Source of the DNA: Bacillus rubiinfantis
GTDB taxonomy: Bacteria; Bacillota; Bacilli; Bacillales; Cytobacillaceae
Reading direction: 5' to 3'
Length of the DNA: 44,107 nt
NCBI GenBank assembly: GCA_000752035.1
Contig: CCFE01000021.1
Coordinates: forward strand, 539,927 to 584,033
Below the pieces are notes generated by a model. That model saw nothing but the letters and a program-made list of their open reading frames with translations, was not told the origin of the DNA and searched no databases. Every line of letters begins with the position of its first letter. Position 1 is the first letter of the stretch. A program made the position numbers and the translations under genes. Below are positions 23,487 through 33,500 of the stretch, in pieces.

Positions 23487-26077
23487 ATATTGTCAATAAA
23501 CTAACTATTAGGCATTTAAAACAAAACAAGCGACGAACGCTCGTCACCATCTTTGGTGTGATTATTTCCGTCGCCATGGTAACAGCAGTGACAACCCTTG
23601 GCGTTTCGTTTATGAATTTAATGCAGCGGGAAACGATTGCCAAGGAGGGAGAGTGGCATGTCCTCTATAAAGATGTCAACAAGGAACAGTTGAAAGCGAT
23701 TCAAAAGGACGATGAAACAGAGTCGGTGATTGTTTCCCGTGACCGCGGCTATGCTCGATTAGAGGGCGGAAACAACAAGGACAAACCGTATTTATTTTTG
23801 AAAGAGTACAGTTCAACAGGCTTTAAGCAGTTTCCGCTTGAGTTAAGCAAGGGGCGGTTTCCGAAATCTGCTAATGAAGTGGTTCTCGCAGAGCATATTG
23901 CGACAAACGGGAAAGTCTTCTACAAGCTTGGCGAGAAAATTTCATTGAATATCGGACAGCGGAAGGTTCAGGGAGAAAGCAATCGTGCTTTTGGGCAACA
24001 GGATTCTTTACAAAAAGTAGACGGGAAAGTTACAGAAAGACTTGAAAACACAACCTCCTTCACCTATACGGTCGTAGGTTTCATCAAGCGGCCGACATGG
24101 GAGCCAACCTGGGCACCGGGATACACGATTGTAAGCTATGTAGATGAAAACAAACTGAGTGCGAGTGATCGGGTGAATGCCAGTGTTGTGCTAAAAAAAG
24201 TCAAAGGAAGCTTATACGATCATGCAAATGAACTGGCAAAGAGTAACAACATGACGGAGCCGCAATTTCATGATAAATTATTGCGTTATTACGGTGTAAC
24301 CATAGTTGATGGTTTACACCGAATGCTCTACTCCTTAATGGCGATCATTATGACGGTTATCATCATTGGATCGGTTTCCCTGATTTACAACGCCTTTGCC
24401 ATCTCTGTTTCAGAGCGTTCCCGCCATTTAGGAATGCTTGCCAGTGTCGGGGCCACGAAACGCCAGAAGCGCAATTCCGTATTTTTTGAAGGAATCATCA
24501 TCGGGCTAATCAGTATTCCGCTTGGTATCCTTGCGGGAATTGGCGGAATCGCGGTCACCTTTTTGGCAATTAATTCTGCTTTACAAGGAGCACTGGGAGT
24601 TAGCGAACCATTGACAGTGACGGTGACACCGTTATCAATTATCAGTGCTTGTGTCATATCAATGGTGACCATTCTCATTTCAACGTATGTACCAGCGATA
24701 AAGGCCTCAAGAATTTCCGCGATTGATGCGATTCGCCAAACAACAGAAGTGAAATTGACGGGCAAGACGGTAAAAACGTCGAAATTGGTGCGCAAACTTT
24801 TTGGCATTGAAGCAGAATTCGGCTTGAAGAATTTAAAGCGAAACAAACGTAAGTACCAAGCAACAGTATTTTCCCTTGTTATCAGTATTGTCTTATTTTT
24901 AACGGTTTCGTATTTTACGGATAATCTAAGAAAATCGGCACAGCTGTCCCAAGATCATGTTAACTTTGATCTGATGGTTTCAAAAAGTAATGCAACGAAA
25001 TCAGATCGGCAACTAATGACATCTTTTTCAACGCTAGACGATGTGACGGAAGCTAATATGGTACGAGGCTTATATATGTCTAGCTGGGTAGCAGCAGCTT
25101 CCCTGCCAGAAAAATTACAAGCAGAGGTAAAAAAAGATCGTAGTGTGCTGCAGAACGGGAAATATCCGTATTCTGTAAGAATAGATGCGTTAAGTGAAAA
25201 GGATTTACAAGCATATGCGAAAACGGCTGGGGTGGATGATCGGCAGCTGAGCAACTCAAACCAGTTGACAGCAATTGTCATCAATACCATCAACTATCAA
25301 GAGGCGGACACAGGAAAGTATGTTGAAACTAAGGCCATTGAAATGAACACAGGAGAGATGTTGGAGCTCTTCTATCGCGATGAGGATTCTGGCAACGAAA
25401 CCCTTCAAGGGAAGCTCGAAATCATCGGACTTGCTAAGCAAATACCAACGGGAGTTTTTGCAGAGGGGCTTGGCGGAGTCAATCTCATCGTCTCCGAGCA
25501 AACCATGAACAAGCTGTTGAAAAAGGAGCTGAGTCAAGATGTTCAAACTAGCATCTTTTTAAAAAGTAAGGATCCCTTGAAAACGCAACAGGAAATCGAA
25601 GAAGTGAAAGAAGATGACATGAATATCTGGAATGTGTACCAAAGCAGACAGCAGTCCGAGCAATTGATTCTGTTGATGTCGGTGTTTACCTATGGATTTA
25701 TTGCCCTGATTACGGCTATTTCGATTGCCAATATTGTCAATACAATCTCCACTTCTATCAGCTTGCGAAAACGAGAATTTGCCATGCTGAAATCAGTTGG
25801 AATGACGCCGAGAGGGTTTAATAAAATGATCCAGTACGAAAGTATGTTTTACGGGATCAAGGCACTTGTTTATGGACTTCCATTAAGCATTGGCATCATG
25901 TATCTGATTTATCGAGCGATGATGAATAGCTTCAGTTATGACTTTAGTTTACCCTGGATCAGCATGATGATTGTAGTTGCAGCTGTTTTTACGATTACGG
26001 GTACAACGATGCTCTACTCCAGTGCCAAAGTAAAAAAGGAAAACATTATCGACGTGTTAAAACAAGAGAATATTTAG
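23483..26077 (+). CDS. ABC transporter permease, FtsX/MacB-like, two repeats
   Basis: 864 residues. The first half has an N-terminal membrane segment (TLVTIFGVIISVAMVTAVTTL), a large external domain (about 45-275) and three membrane segments typical of FtsX (to about residue 415). The second half repeats the design: a membrane segment near 460, an external domain (about 480-720) and a final three-segment block ending at about 850. Linkers read SERSRHLGMLASVGATKRQ and LRKREFAMLKSVGMTPR, the FtsX coupling motif occurring twice. It is longer than BceB (about 650) and resembles tandem-FtsX lipoprotein or peptide exporters. It forms one operon with the ATPase and two-component genes. Confidence 0.9.
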   Translation: MNIVNKLTIRHLKQNKRRTLVTIFGVIISVAMVTAVTTLGVSFMNLMQRETIAKEGEWHVLYKDVNKEQLKAIQKDDETESVIVSRDRGYARLEGGNNKDKPYLFLKEYSSTGFKQFPLELSKGRFPKSANEVVLAEHIATNGKVFYKLGEKISLNIGQRKVQGESNRAFGQQDSLQKVDGKVTERLENTTSFTYTVVGFIKRPTWEPTWAPGYTIVSYVDENKLSASDRVNASVVLKKVKGSLYDHANELAKSNNMTEPQFHDKLLRYYGVTIVDGLHRMLYSLMAIIMTVIIIGSVSLIYNAFAISVSERSRHLGMLASVGATKRQKRNSVFFEGIIIGLISIPLGILAGIGGIAVTFLAINSALQGALGVSEPLTVTVTPLSIISACVISMVTILISTYVPAIKASRISAIDAIRQTTEVKLTGKTVKTSKLVRKLFGIEAEFGLKNLKRNKRKYQATVFSLVISIVLFLTVSYFTDNLRKSAQLSQDHVNFDLMVSKSNATKSDRQLMTSFSTLDDVTEANMVRGLYMSSWVAAASLPEKLQAEVKKDRSVLQNGKYPYSVRIDALSEKDLQAYAKTAGVDDRQLSNSNQLTAIVINTINYQEADTGKYVETKAIEMNTGEMLELFYRDEDSGNETLQGKLEIIGLAKQIPTGVFAEGLGGVNLIVSEQTMNKLLKKELSQDVQTSIFLKSKDPLKTQQEIEEVKEDDMNIWNVYQSRQQSEQLILLMSVFTYGFIALITAISIANIVNTISTSISLRKREFAMLKSVGMTPRGFNKMIQYESMFYGIKALVYGLPLSIGIMYLIYRAMMNSFSYDFSLPWISMMIVVAAVFTITGTTMLYSSAKVKKENIIDVLKQENI

Positions 26078-26101
26078 CGTTACGGTTTAGCCATCATGAA
26101 G

Positions 26102-26140
26102 TGCCAGGGATTCATTCAATATGTAGTCCCTGGCATTATT
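26102..26140 (+). terminator. Rho-independent terminator of the ABC operon
   Basis: TGCCAGGGA pairs with TCCCTGGCA (16-base loop), then ATTATTTG. Confidence 0.8.
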
Positions 26141-26219
26141 TGTCATGTTTTTTGTTTGGAGCCGTTTCAACCTGGTTTTTCCTGCATTAGTACTACGCAA
26201 ATAACTAGGATACATACGT

Positions 26220-26675
26220 TCAGCTAGAGTTTTTTTCAAAAAGCGTTAATGACAAGTGATTGGAGACTTGTATGTCTCTTGCCTTGCTAAAGCCTTTTTT
26301 AAGATATAAATTGATGGCAGGGAGATTCCTGGAAGCGGTAGTGACAATTATTTTTTTGAAGCCAGTCTCATTGTGTTGTATAAAATCTAGTAATGACTGG
26401 GCAATGCCTTTCTTAAAATAATTGGGGTGGACAAATAAGCGGTGAATATCGATGACGTCGTTTTCATTTTTAAAAGAAATGATGCCAGTTAATTCATTGT
26501 TAAGATAGTAGCCATAGAATTGTTCGCCGCACTGTTGCAATGTTTTAACAGTATCTTTTAGAGGGGGAATGTTATCACAATTAATGAGTTGCGCCTCTAC
26601 TCTGTATGCTTGGAATTGAACTTGTAATACCGCAGCGGCTAATTGTGGATTGGTAATCTCCATCTTTGTAATCAT
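26220..26675 (-). CDS. GNAT-family N-acetyltransferase
   Basis: 151 residues from the ATG read leftward at 26675; longer TTG or GTG starts exist but the body of the domain begins here. The acetyl-CoA-binding motif A is clear: RLFVHPNYFKKGIAQSLLDF, followed by motif B (ASRNLPAINLYLKKGF). YYLNNELTGIISFKNENDV is strand 3-4 of the fold. Substrate unknown. It is transcribed against the ABC operon and stands alone. Confidence 0.87.
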   Translation of the reverse strand: MITKMEITNPQLAAAVLQVQFQAYRVEAQLINCDNIPPLKDTVKTLQQCGEQFYGYYLNNELTGIISFKNENDVIDIHRLFVHPNYFKKGIAQSLLDFIQHNETGFKKIIVTTASRNLPAINLYLKKGFSKARDIQVSNHLSLTLFEKNSS

Positions 26676-26736
26676 TTTTCTACTTGGCACCCCCAAAGAA
26701 ACGAATCGATTATTTTGATTTTAAGAGAAACGTATG

Positions 26737-26765
26737 TTCTAATCTCAAGTGAGATATGGTAAAAT
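26737..26765 (+). promoter_or_regulatory. Promoter for the type I toxin
   Basis: TTCTAA at 26737-26742, a 17-base spacer, and TAAAAT at 26760-26765 preceded by TGG (extended -10). It gives a leader of about 65 bases before the toxin start. Confidence 0.45.
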
Positions 26766-26836
26766 GAAGAAAGCAATAGAATAGGTTTTCTTAAGGGTGG
26801 TCGGTACACTCCCCAGTAGAAAGGGGGTGATGCCGA

Positions 26837-26920
26837 ATGACAGTGTTTGAATCACTCATGTTTGCAATTGGGTTTGCCAGTTTAATTGTAAGCATACTGT
26901 CATTTAAATCAAAAAAATAA
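26837..26920 (+). CDS. Hol-Tox (TxpA/BsrG-like) type I toxin
   Basis: 27 residues: MTVFESLMFAIGFASLIVSI followed by LSFKSKK. This is the pattern of putative holin-like toxins: short acidic start, one membrane helix, Lys-rich end. GGGGGTGA gives a very strong ribosome binding site 7 bases before ATG 26837. Family members are small membrane toxins held in check by an antisense RNA that overlaps the 3' end. The structured region that follows (26911-27031) fits that design. I cannot see the antisense promoter with confidence. Confidence 0.8.
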   Translation: MTVFESLMFAIGFASLIVSILSFKSKK

Positions 26921-27031
26921 TCCACCCTTGAGTTAAACCGGCTCAGGTGGATTATCTGCCAAGAAGCCGACCCCTTTAGCGGGACCGTCTATTGCAGGGA
27001 CTGAACATGTTGCCGCATGTTCGGTCTTTTT
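26911..27031. ncRNA. 3' structured region of the toxin locus (antitoxin overlap and terminator)
   Basis: First hairpin: ATAATCCACC with GGTGGATTAT (26917-26956). Second hairpin: ACTGAACATG with CATGTTCGGT (about 27000-27026), then T5, the toxin mRNA terminator. In this toxin class the antitoxin RNA is read from the opposite strand across this region. A toxin-less relative of the same element occurs at 12556-12676. Confidence 0.65.
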
Positions 27032-27072
27032 AATTTATGTTAATCTTACTTATATTATAACCAATGAGTGGG

Positions 27073-27118
27073 AAAAAGAAACTAGTAAACTTTAATTTGA
27101 TGCCAGTTTCTTTTTGTT
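27073..27118 (+). terminator. Rho-independent terminator-like hairpin
   Basis: AAAAAGAAACT (from 27073) pairs with AGTTTCTTTTT (27105-27115); usable in both directions. Confidence 0.6.
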
Positions 27119-27309
27119 TTTAATCATTCAACCGATAGTTTCTCTACCTCGTTAAACCCGGCCGTTTTTTTGAACTTCATCTGATGCGGGAAATTTTGCA
27201 TCGCGTCGGGACACGTACTGTCCTGGTAGATTCATTCGCCACTGGCATCTTTCCAATAATCTAGTAAAATAGGAAGAAAGACCATGATCGAAGAAGCGAG
27301 GGAAACAGG

Positions 27310-28326
27310 TTGGATCACCTTAAAAAGCTCTTGGCTACATTTCCAAAGAAAACAATCGGGCTAGCGCAGTTAGAAAAATTACTGGAGACATACATCCATA
27401 CATATGAAGATTTCTCAACCACCATTTTGCAGCTTGAAAACGAGGGAGTCCTCACTATGGTTCAATCCAAAGGCCGGACGAGCCGCACCCCTTCATTAGC
27501 TTTTCACTATCGGATTGATAAGAGCCTGCTATCAACAGACTTTCACAAGGAACTGCAGCACTATCGGCAACTGCTCCATCCTGCAATCAATCTTGACATT
27601 TACTATTCCAAAGACCCGTCAATTTGGGCTCAAGACTTGCCGTTTCTGCAAAAAATTGATCACTACCTCAAGCGTCACGGCTTCCCAACAGAGGAGGTTC
27701 CTGCACCAGAACGCAGCTATGAATTAGTAGGTGACGAAAAATGGATTGTGGAAAAAGCCGGCAAGGAGCTTTTAGAGCGGGTCGGTCTCTATGAAAAATT
27801 GAAGATAATCCCGGTATCAGAGCCGCTGATGTTTGCGATTAATCCGCTAAAGCTGCTTGAAAAAGTCCAATATCATCTCATTGTTGAAAATAAAACAACT
27901 TACCAAGGATTGTTACCGACGCTGACGGAGACGGTTTTTTCAACGCTCATCTATGGCAGTGGAAAAACAGTCATCAAAAGCATCGAACAATTTCCGCTGC
28001 AATATCCAGTACAAGCAGAGCATGTTTTTTACTATTTTGGTGATATCGATCGCGAAGGCATCCTGATTTGGCATTCACTGCACAAACGGCAGCCGGCAAA
28101 GCCTGCCACCGGTTTCTATCAAGCCTGCTTGCAAAAGCCGCCAGCCTGTGGAAAGGACTATCAAAAAGAACACAAAGAGGCACTCTCAGAGTTTCTCACG
28201 TATTTTTCAAACAACGTGCAACTAGAAATTCAAGCGCTGCTAAAAAGCGGGATGTATCACCCGCAGGAAACATTGAAAACGAAGGAATTGCAACAGATTT
28301 GGAGGGAGTATGATTGGACAAGCTAG
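27310..28326 (+). CDS. jetD: Wadjet nuclease subunit JetD
   Basis: 338 residues from TTG 27310, with GAGGGA 8 bases upstream. The N-terminal half is the DUF3322-like winged-helix region (LKKLLATFPKKTIGLAQLEK). The C-terminal half is a Toprim/Topo VI-A-like domain: glutamate E193 in IVENKTTYQG, and D245/D247 in YYFGDIDREGILIW. All metal-binding acidic residues are visible. In Wadjet, JetD is the nuclease that cuts closed circular DNA trapped by the JetABC SMC-like motor. It comes first in this operon and overlaps JetA by 13 bases. Neither nearby copy nor frameshift is seen, so it looks functional. Confidence 0.92.
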   Translation: MDHLKKLLATFPKKTIGLAQLEKLLETYIHTYEDFSTTILQLENEGVLTMVQSKGRTSRTPSLAFHYRIDKSLLSTDFHKELQHYRQLLHPAINLDIYYSKDPSIWAQDLPFLQKIDHYLKRHGFPTEEVPAPERSYELVGDEKWIVEKAGKELLERVGLYEKLKIIPVSEPLMFAINPLKLLEKVQYHLIVENKTTYQGLLPTLTETVFSTLIYGSGKTVIKSIEQFPLQYPVQAEHVFYYFGDIDREGILIWHSLHKRQPAKPATGFYQACLQKPPACGKDYQKEHKEALSEFLTYFSNNVQLEIQALLKSGMYHPQETLKTKELQQIWREYDWTS

Positions 28327-29831
28327 AGATTCAAGAGATTACCAGCGGCTACCGCGAGCGGATGAGACGGCTTGCCTTATTTGATCCCTTATTTGAGCTG
28401 GAAGGAAAACGCGCGCAGGATCAGAACAATAAACCGATTGATATGAAAGGCCTTGGGCTTTTGACGCTGTTATTCTTTTTTGAGCAAAAATTAATGCGCC
28501 ACTATAAAACAGGGGTGAAACAGCTCGCGGATTTCCTCGAAGTGCTAACGAAGGAGCACTACAACCTAGAGAAAGCAGAGTATGAAAAACACGCGCGGAC
28601 GCTGATTCAAACCTTTCGCCCCACGACGGGAAAAAAACGCAGCTATCCATTTTTTAACTGGGAAACAAACAGCGACGATGCGATGGACTATTCGATTCTT
28701 AAAGCCAATGATTTTGATGTCAAAACAAACACACAATACTATACCCTTGATGAAGACGGGCTAGAATTAGTGTTTGCCACCAAGGAGTTTTATAGTGAAT
28801 TCCAGCTGTCGATTAACCAGCTGATGCTGCGCAAACAGCTCGAAAAAGGCGAGTTTAAAGGAGCACTAAGGCAAATTAGTGAGATGCAGATTGATGTCGA
28901 GAACCTGAACGAGCGCTTGCGGAAATTAAAGCATGAAATCCAGCGCAGCATTGTCTCCGAAGAAACGTTTGAACGCTACAAAAATTTACTCGAAGATATT
29001 TATAGCCGCTTGTCTCGCGAAGATGAGGAATTCAAAGAATTACGCCAGTTTGTGAAGGAAACAAGGGAGCGGCTGTATTCGAAGGATATCCACCAGAAGG
29101 AAAAGCGGACATATGAATTGGTCTTGAAAATCATCCAAGACTTGGAATCGGTGCATTACGATCATTCACGGCTGCTTGAGCAGACTTCGCAGTTGAAGAA
29201 TACGACATTGCTAACTGCTCAAGAATCGCTCTATTACACAGGTATCCAAGCGTTTAATTTTAGCCAAGATATTGTTTCGCCGATTGTTTCGACTCCACTG
29301 CCGCTTGCAGCGATGAAGGGCGTCCTCCATCCGTTTTTACAAGTGATGGAAACGGAGGCATGGTCACCGCTAACAATCTTCGCGGAACAAAATATCAGCG
29401 AAGAACGGGAAGAAAAGGAAACCGATGGCTTTATCGAAGCGGCTGATCACGAAAACGATTCCCCTTATCGCCAGTGGCTGACAATGAAATACAAGCAGTT
29501 AATGGAGCTGTTAATAGCAGCATGGGAACAGGGCAGAGCGCGGACGCTTTCACAATTTTTCGTCTACCTCGATGAAGCGGACCTCTCCCATATTTACGAG
29601 GAACGCTATTTTTATGATTTTTGGCTGATCCTCCACCAGCGCTCGCCGCTTATTTCAGGTCAGCTACATGACGAAGAAACCGCGCAAACGCTGCTCGGTG
29701 AGGCGCTTGTCCTGCTTGGAAACCGCACGCTAATCATTGAAGATGGCAAGGGGATTCTTACCCGCACTGGACGGTATTCGATACAAGAAATGCAGATTAA
29801 CATAGAAGGAGACGGCGATGAATTATCCTGA
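28314..29831 (+). CDS. jetA: Wadjet kleisin subunit JetA
   Basis: 505 residues from TTG 28314, preceded by GGAGGGAG; an ATG at 28310 is in another frame. JetA (MksF-like) is the kleisin that bridges JetC heads and carries JetB. The sequence is helical throughout, with a coiled-coil centre (residues about 180-290: LRKLKHEIQRSIVSEETFER, LSREDEEFKELRQFVKETRE) and a C-terminal winged-helix-like part. Length and position match the type II JetA family (DUF5716, recalled) better than the DUF3375 type I form. It overlaps both JetD and JetB. Confidence 0.88.
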   Translation: MDKLEIQEITSGYRERMRRLALFDPLFELEGKRAQDQNNKPIDMKGLGLLTLLFFFEQKLMRHYKTGVKQLADFLEVLTKEHYNLEKAEYEKHARTLIQTFRPTTGKKRSYPFFNWETNSDDAMDYSILKANDFDVKTNTQYYTLDEDGLELVFATKEFYSEFQLSINQLMLRKQLEKGEFKGALRQISEMQIDVENLNERLRKLKHEIQRSIVSEETFERYKNLLEDIYSRLSREDEEFKELRQFVKETRERLYSKDIHQKEKRTYELVLKIIQDLESVHYDHSRLLEQTSQLKNTTLLTAQESLYYTGIQAFNFSQDIVSPIVSTPLPLAAMKGVLHPFLQVMETEAWSPLTIFAEQNISEEREEKETDGFIEAADHENDSPYRQWLTMKYKQLMELLIAAWEQGRARTLSQFFVYLDEADLSHIYEERYFYDFWLILHQRSPLISGQLHDEETAQTLLGEALVLLGNRTLIIEDGKGILTRTGRYSIQEMQINIEGDGDELS

Positions 29832-30558
29832 AGATAAAGTAATCAAAACCTTTCAAATCTATAGTAAGTTAGCGCGTGACGGCGTTGCTGACCTCGACGC
29901 CGTTCAGCAGTACAAGGCGGATGACAGCGTGCGCGGATTGTTAGACCTGTTTGCACATGAAGTGGATTGTGCCGTGATTCGCACAAGTGAACAATTATTT
30001 CTCGTTCCGAAGAGTAAGTTATCGCCTTTTCATGTCAATAATGATTGGATTAAGCGGCATTATTTGCGGTCTGGTGCGACAAATGGTGATATCTATCTTC
30101 TATATTTTTGTACGATGATTCTGTTTGGCAGCTTTTATGATTCCTATCAGAGCCTTGAGCCTACTAGGCTGTTTCTCCGATTGGATGAATGGATCTATCT
30201 CATTCAAGAACGGATAGACATGTTAAAAACGCATGATGAAGCATCGTTAAAAGAAGCGGAACAAGAGTTTTCCTACAACTGGCGCTTAATTATCGAAAAA
30301 TGGGATGATATGGACGATATTAAAGAGACGGCGAAAAAACAAAGCGGAAACACGATTAGCCGCTTGAGTTTCATCGATAATGTCAAACGTTTCCTGCTAC
30401 ATCAGGAATTGGTGCAAGAGCTGGGAAATAATGAGATTACCTTAACGGAAAAAGCGAAAACCATCATTCAACGGTTTTTCATGGATGTGGAATATAATAA
30501 AGGAATTTTTGAATACATGTATAGTTTTGAAGGGACGGACGAAGATGCCAGCAATTAG
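29818..30558 (+). CDS. jetB: Wadjet KITE subunit JetB
   Basis: 246 residues from ATG 29818, with AAGGAGA upstream. JetB (MksE-like) is the tandem winged-helix KITE protein that dimerises on JetA. It has the expected size for the type II form (type I is nearer 200). Landmarks: YSKLARDGVADLDAVQQYKA, LFLRLDEWIYLIQER, ISRLSFIDNVKRFLLHQEL and a helical end. The gene overlaps JetA by 14 bases and JetC by 14 bases, enforcing matched translation. Assignment rests on length, order and context more than on unique motifs. Confidence 0.87.
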   Translation: MNYPEDKVIKTFQIYSKLARDGVADLDAVQQYKADDSVRGLLDLFAHEVDCAVIRTSEQLFLVPKSKLSPFHVNNDWIKRHYLRSGATNGDIYLLYFCTMILFGSFYDSYQSLEPTRLFLRLDEWIYLIQERIDMLKTHDEASLKEAEQEFSYNWRLIIEKWDDMDDIKETAKKQSGNTISRLSFIDNVKRFLLHQELVQELGNNEITLTEKAKTIIQRFFMDVEYNKGIFEYMYSFEGTDEDASN

Positions 30559-33500
30559 TAAGATTCGCCTGACGAACGTGGTCTATGAGGAAGGGAACAA
30601 ACGTTATAATGATGAGCTGTTCATGTTTGACGGCCATAATGGCGCGATCCTGTTGGAAAATGGCGGCGGGAAAACAGTGTTGATCCAAACCGCCCTGCAG
30701 GCGATCATCCCGCATACCGATTTAGCCGGCAGGCAGATTAAACATACGCTCCAGCTTGAAAATGCTCCGGCGCATATTGCGATTGAATGGATTGATAATG
30801 ACGTGCCGCGCCGCTATGTGGTGACCGCGGTTTCGCTGTTTATGACGAAATATGGGCTCGATTCATTGCGATATGTGTATGAATATGAGGCCAACGATCC
30901 AAATGGCATCGAAGGTCTTCCATTTGTTCGCCAAGGCAGCGAAGGCAAACGAACAGCAGAGCGGGGCGAGATGCAGGATTATTATAGCCATATGCGCGAC
31001 CGTTCCATCCATGCACACACGTTTGCAACGATTAAAGAGTATCGGAACTTGCTTGAAAGTCAGTATCATATCATTGCTGGTGAATGGAATAGTATCACAA
31101 AGATTAATAGTTCCGAAGGCGGGGTAGAAGCCTTTTTCGATGAGTGCAAAAGCACGACGCAACTATTCGACCGCCTACTCATCCCCACTGTGGAACAGTC
31201 ACTTGTCGGACATGATGCCAATCTCTTTGCCAATCTGTTTGAAAGTCAGCATGCCAGTTTTAAACATTATAAAAAATTAAAAGAGACGATCGAGGAAAAT
31301 CTAAAAATCCAGGCCCAGCTGGAAAGCTATGTGGCGGTTTATGAACGTTTACACAAACGGGAACTTTCCTATGTAAAAGGCAAGGAGCGGACAAAAGGGG
31401 CCTGGCTTGAAGTTCATCAACAAAAAGAAAAGCTGTTATCAGAGCAGGCTGCAGTTGAGAAGAAGCTAGCAGAGTGGCAGGAAAATCAACAACACCACGG
31501 GGTAAAGACGGCCACATATGATATTCTCCGTGAAGAAAACGAGTTTAACAGATTAGAAAAAGAATATAAAACCGCGCTGGCACAGCAGCTTCAACAAGAA
31601 GAAGCGCTAACTGGGCTGCAAAAGGATTACTATTCACTAAAGCTTGCCCAGTTAAAAGGAGCACGAAAAAGCGAACAGGACCAGCTGAAGCATTTTGAAG
31701 CAGAGCTGGAAAAACTGAAAGAGACGGAAGATTTGGCACGCTTAGAAGAGCGCTTAGAAGAGACCCGTCGCGCTTTATTAGGCTATTTTTTAACAGAAAT
31801 CGAAAAAATCAAGCGCGAGAAACAAGGTCTGACTTACGAGTTAAACCCGATTCTTACGGAAATCAACTCGCTGACCGAGGAAAAAACCGTCTTGGCCATC
31901 AAAGAAAAAGAGGTTCGCAGCCTGTTGGCAAAAGCCGCTGCCTTAATCGGGCAGCGAACGAAGGATATGGAGCGGCTGAAGCAGCAAATCTTAGCTAATC
32001 CTGAGCATGAGAGCGTACAAGAGGAATTGACAACATGGTCAGAGCGCCATCAGTTCCTTGATGAGGAAATCATACGTCTTAATCAGGAAGAAAAGTTGTT
32101 CACAATGGAGATCAAAGAAGCGGAGACGCGTCTGGAGGAGCTCAGAAATGAACATGCGCAAACCGAATTTGCTGCCAAAGAAACCTCCTATGTACTAACT
32201 GAAATCTCGGAAGCGCAGCACAACTTGATTACCGAGCTGGCCGAGTTACGACCGCAATGGGCCAGCTTAGAGAATATCTATTTAACTCAGGAATCGATCG
32301 AAACGAGATTGCTGCAGATGGTAGAGAGATTACGAGCAGAAAAAGCCACCCTCCTGTATCGCGAACGGATTGCCTACCGTTATGTTGATGACTATGAAAA
32401 CCAGGAGCTCTTTTTCGCTGATTCCTTCCTTGAGCAGCACATCCACATATGGAAAAATCAGTTTGACTATCTTGTAACAGGTGTCGAATATGTAAACATG
32501 ATGGACGACAAGGAAACCCGCAGCAGCGGTTATCTCCTATGGCCATTGACGCTAGTCACGACAGCAAAGTCAAAGCCGCAGCTGATTGAAAAAGTAAACC
32601 ATGTTGCCGATCGTCTGCAATTCCCGATCATCATTCTGTCGACGGAAGAAGCGGTAGCGATTGGCAGCGGCACCGATGTTGAAACCTGGATTACCCCGCA
32701 GCATTGGGAAACCAATTTAACGCAAGCTTCCTTTGCCGACTGGAAACAGGGTATTAGTAAGCAAGCGCAAGAAACAACGAGTTTACGCGAGGGGAAGGAA
32801 CGAGAAATTAATCGCTGGGAAGACGTGTTAAAGGACTTCACTCGCTTCCTTTCCGCCTATCCATATGAGAAACTGACAAACTTGCAGGAAAAACAAACGG
32901 AGCTGTTAAACAAAATCGAGCAGCTCACACTGCGGCTTGCCCAGGAACAAGAATACCTTGGAGACTTACGACAAAAAATCGCACTTGGCCAAGCTGCAGC
33001 ACAGGATTATCGCGCTGAAATGCAAGGAGTGGAAATGAAAATCGAAAAGGGCTATCAGTATCTGCAATTTGCCAAGGAAGTTGCAGAGGAGAAAAAGCAG
33101 GAAACAAAGGCCGAGCACCATTTGCACTCCATTGAAAAAGAGATGTCCCGCCTTGATCATCTGCTGAAACAATTAAATGACCAGAAACGGGATTTGGAAC
33201 AACGGGTTGGGCAGTTAGCGGTACATGTCCATATGCTGGAAAATGATGAGGAGTATACAGCGGTACGCCACTTGACACCGATTTTTTCTAGTGAAGATAA
33301 GGCCACCATTCACTTAAAAATCCGCCATGTGGAGCTGGAAATCAAACAGATTACGGTGACACATGGCGAATGGCAGGCAAGACGCGATGCAGCCGTTAAT
33401 AATGTGAACAGTTTAACGAAACAAATCACGGAGCTGATGCAGGAGCAACCTCAGATAGATGAAGCCGTCGCGTTTCCTAGAGACGGTGAACAGCTCTTAG

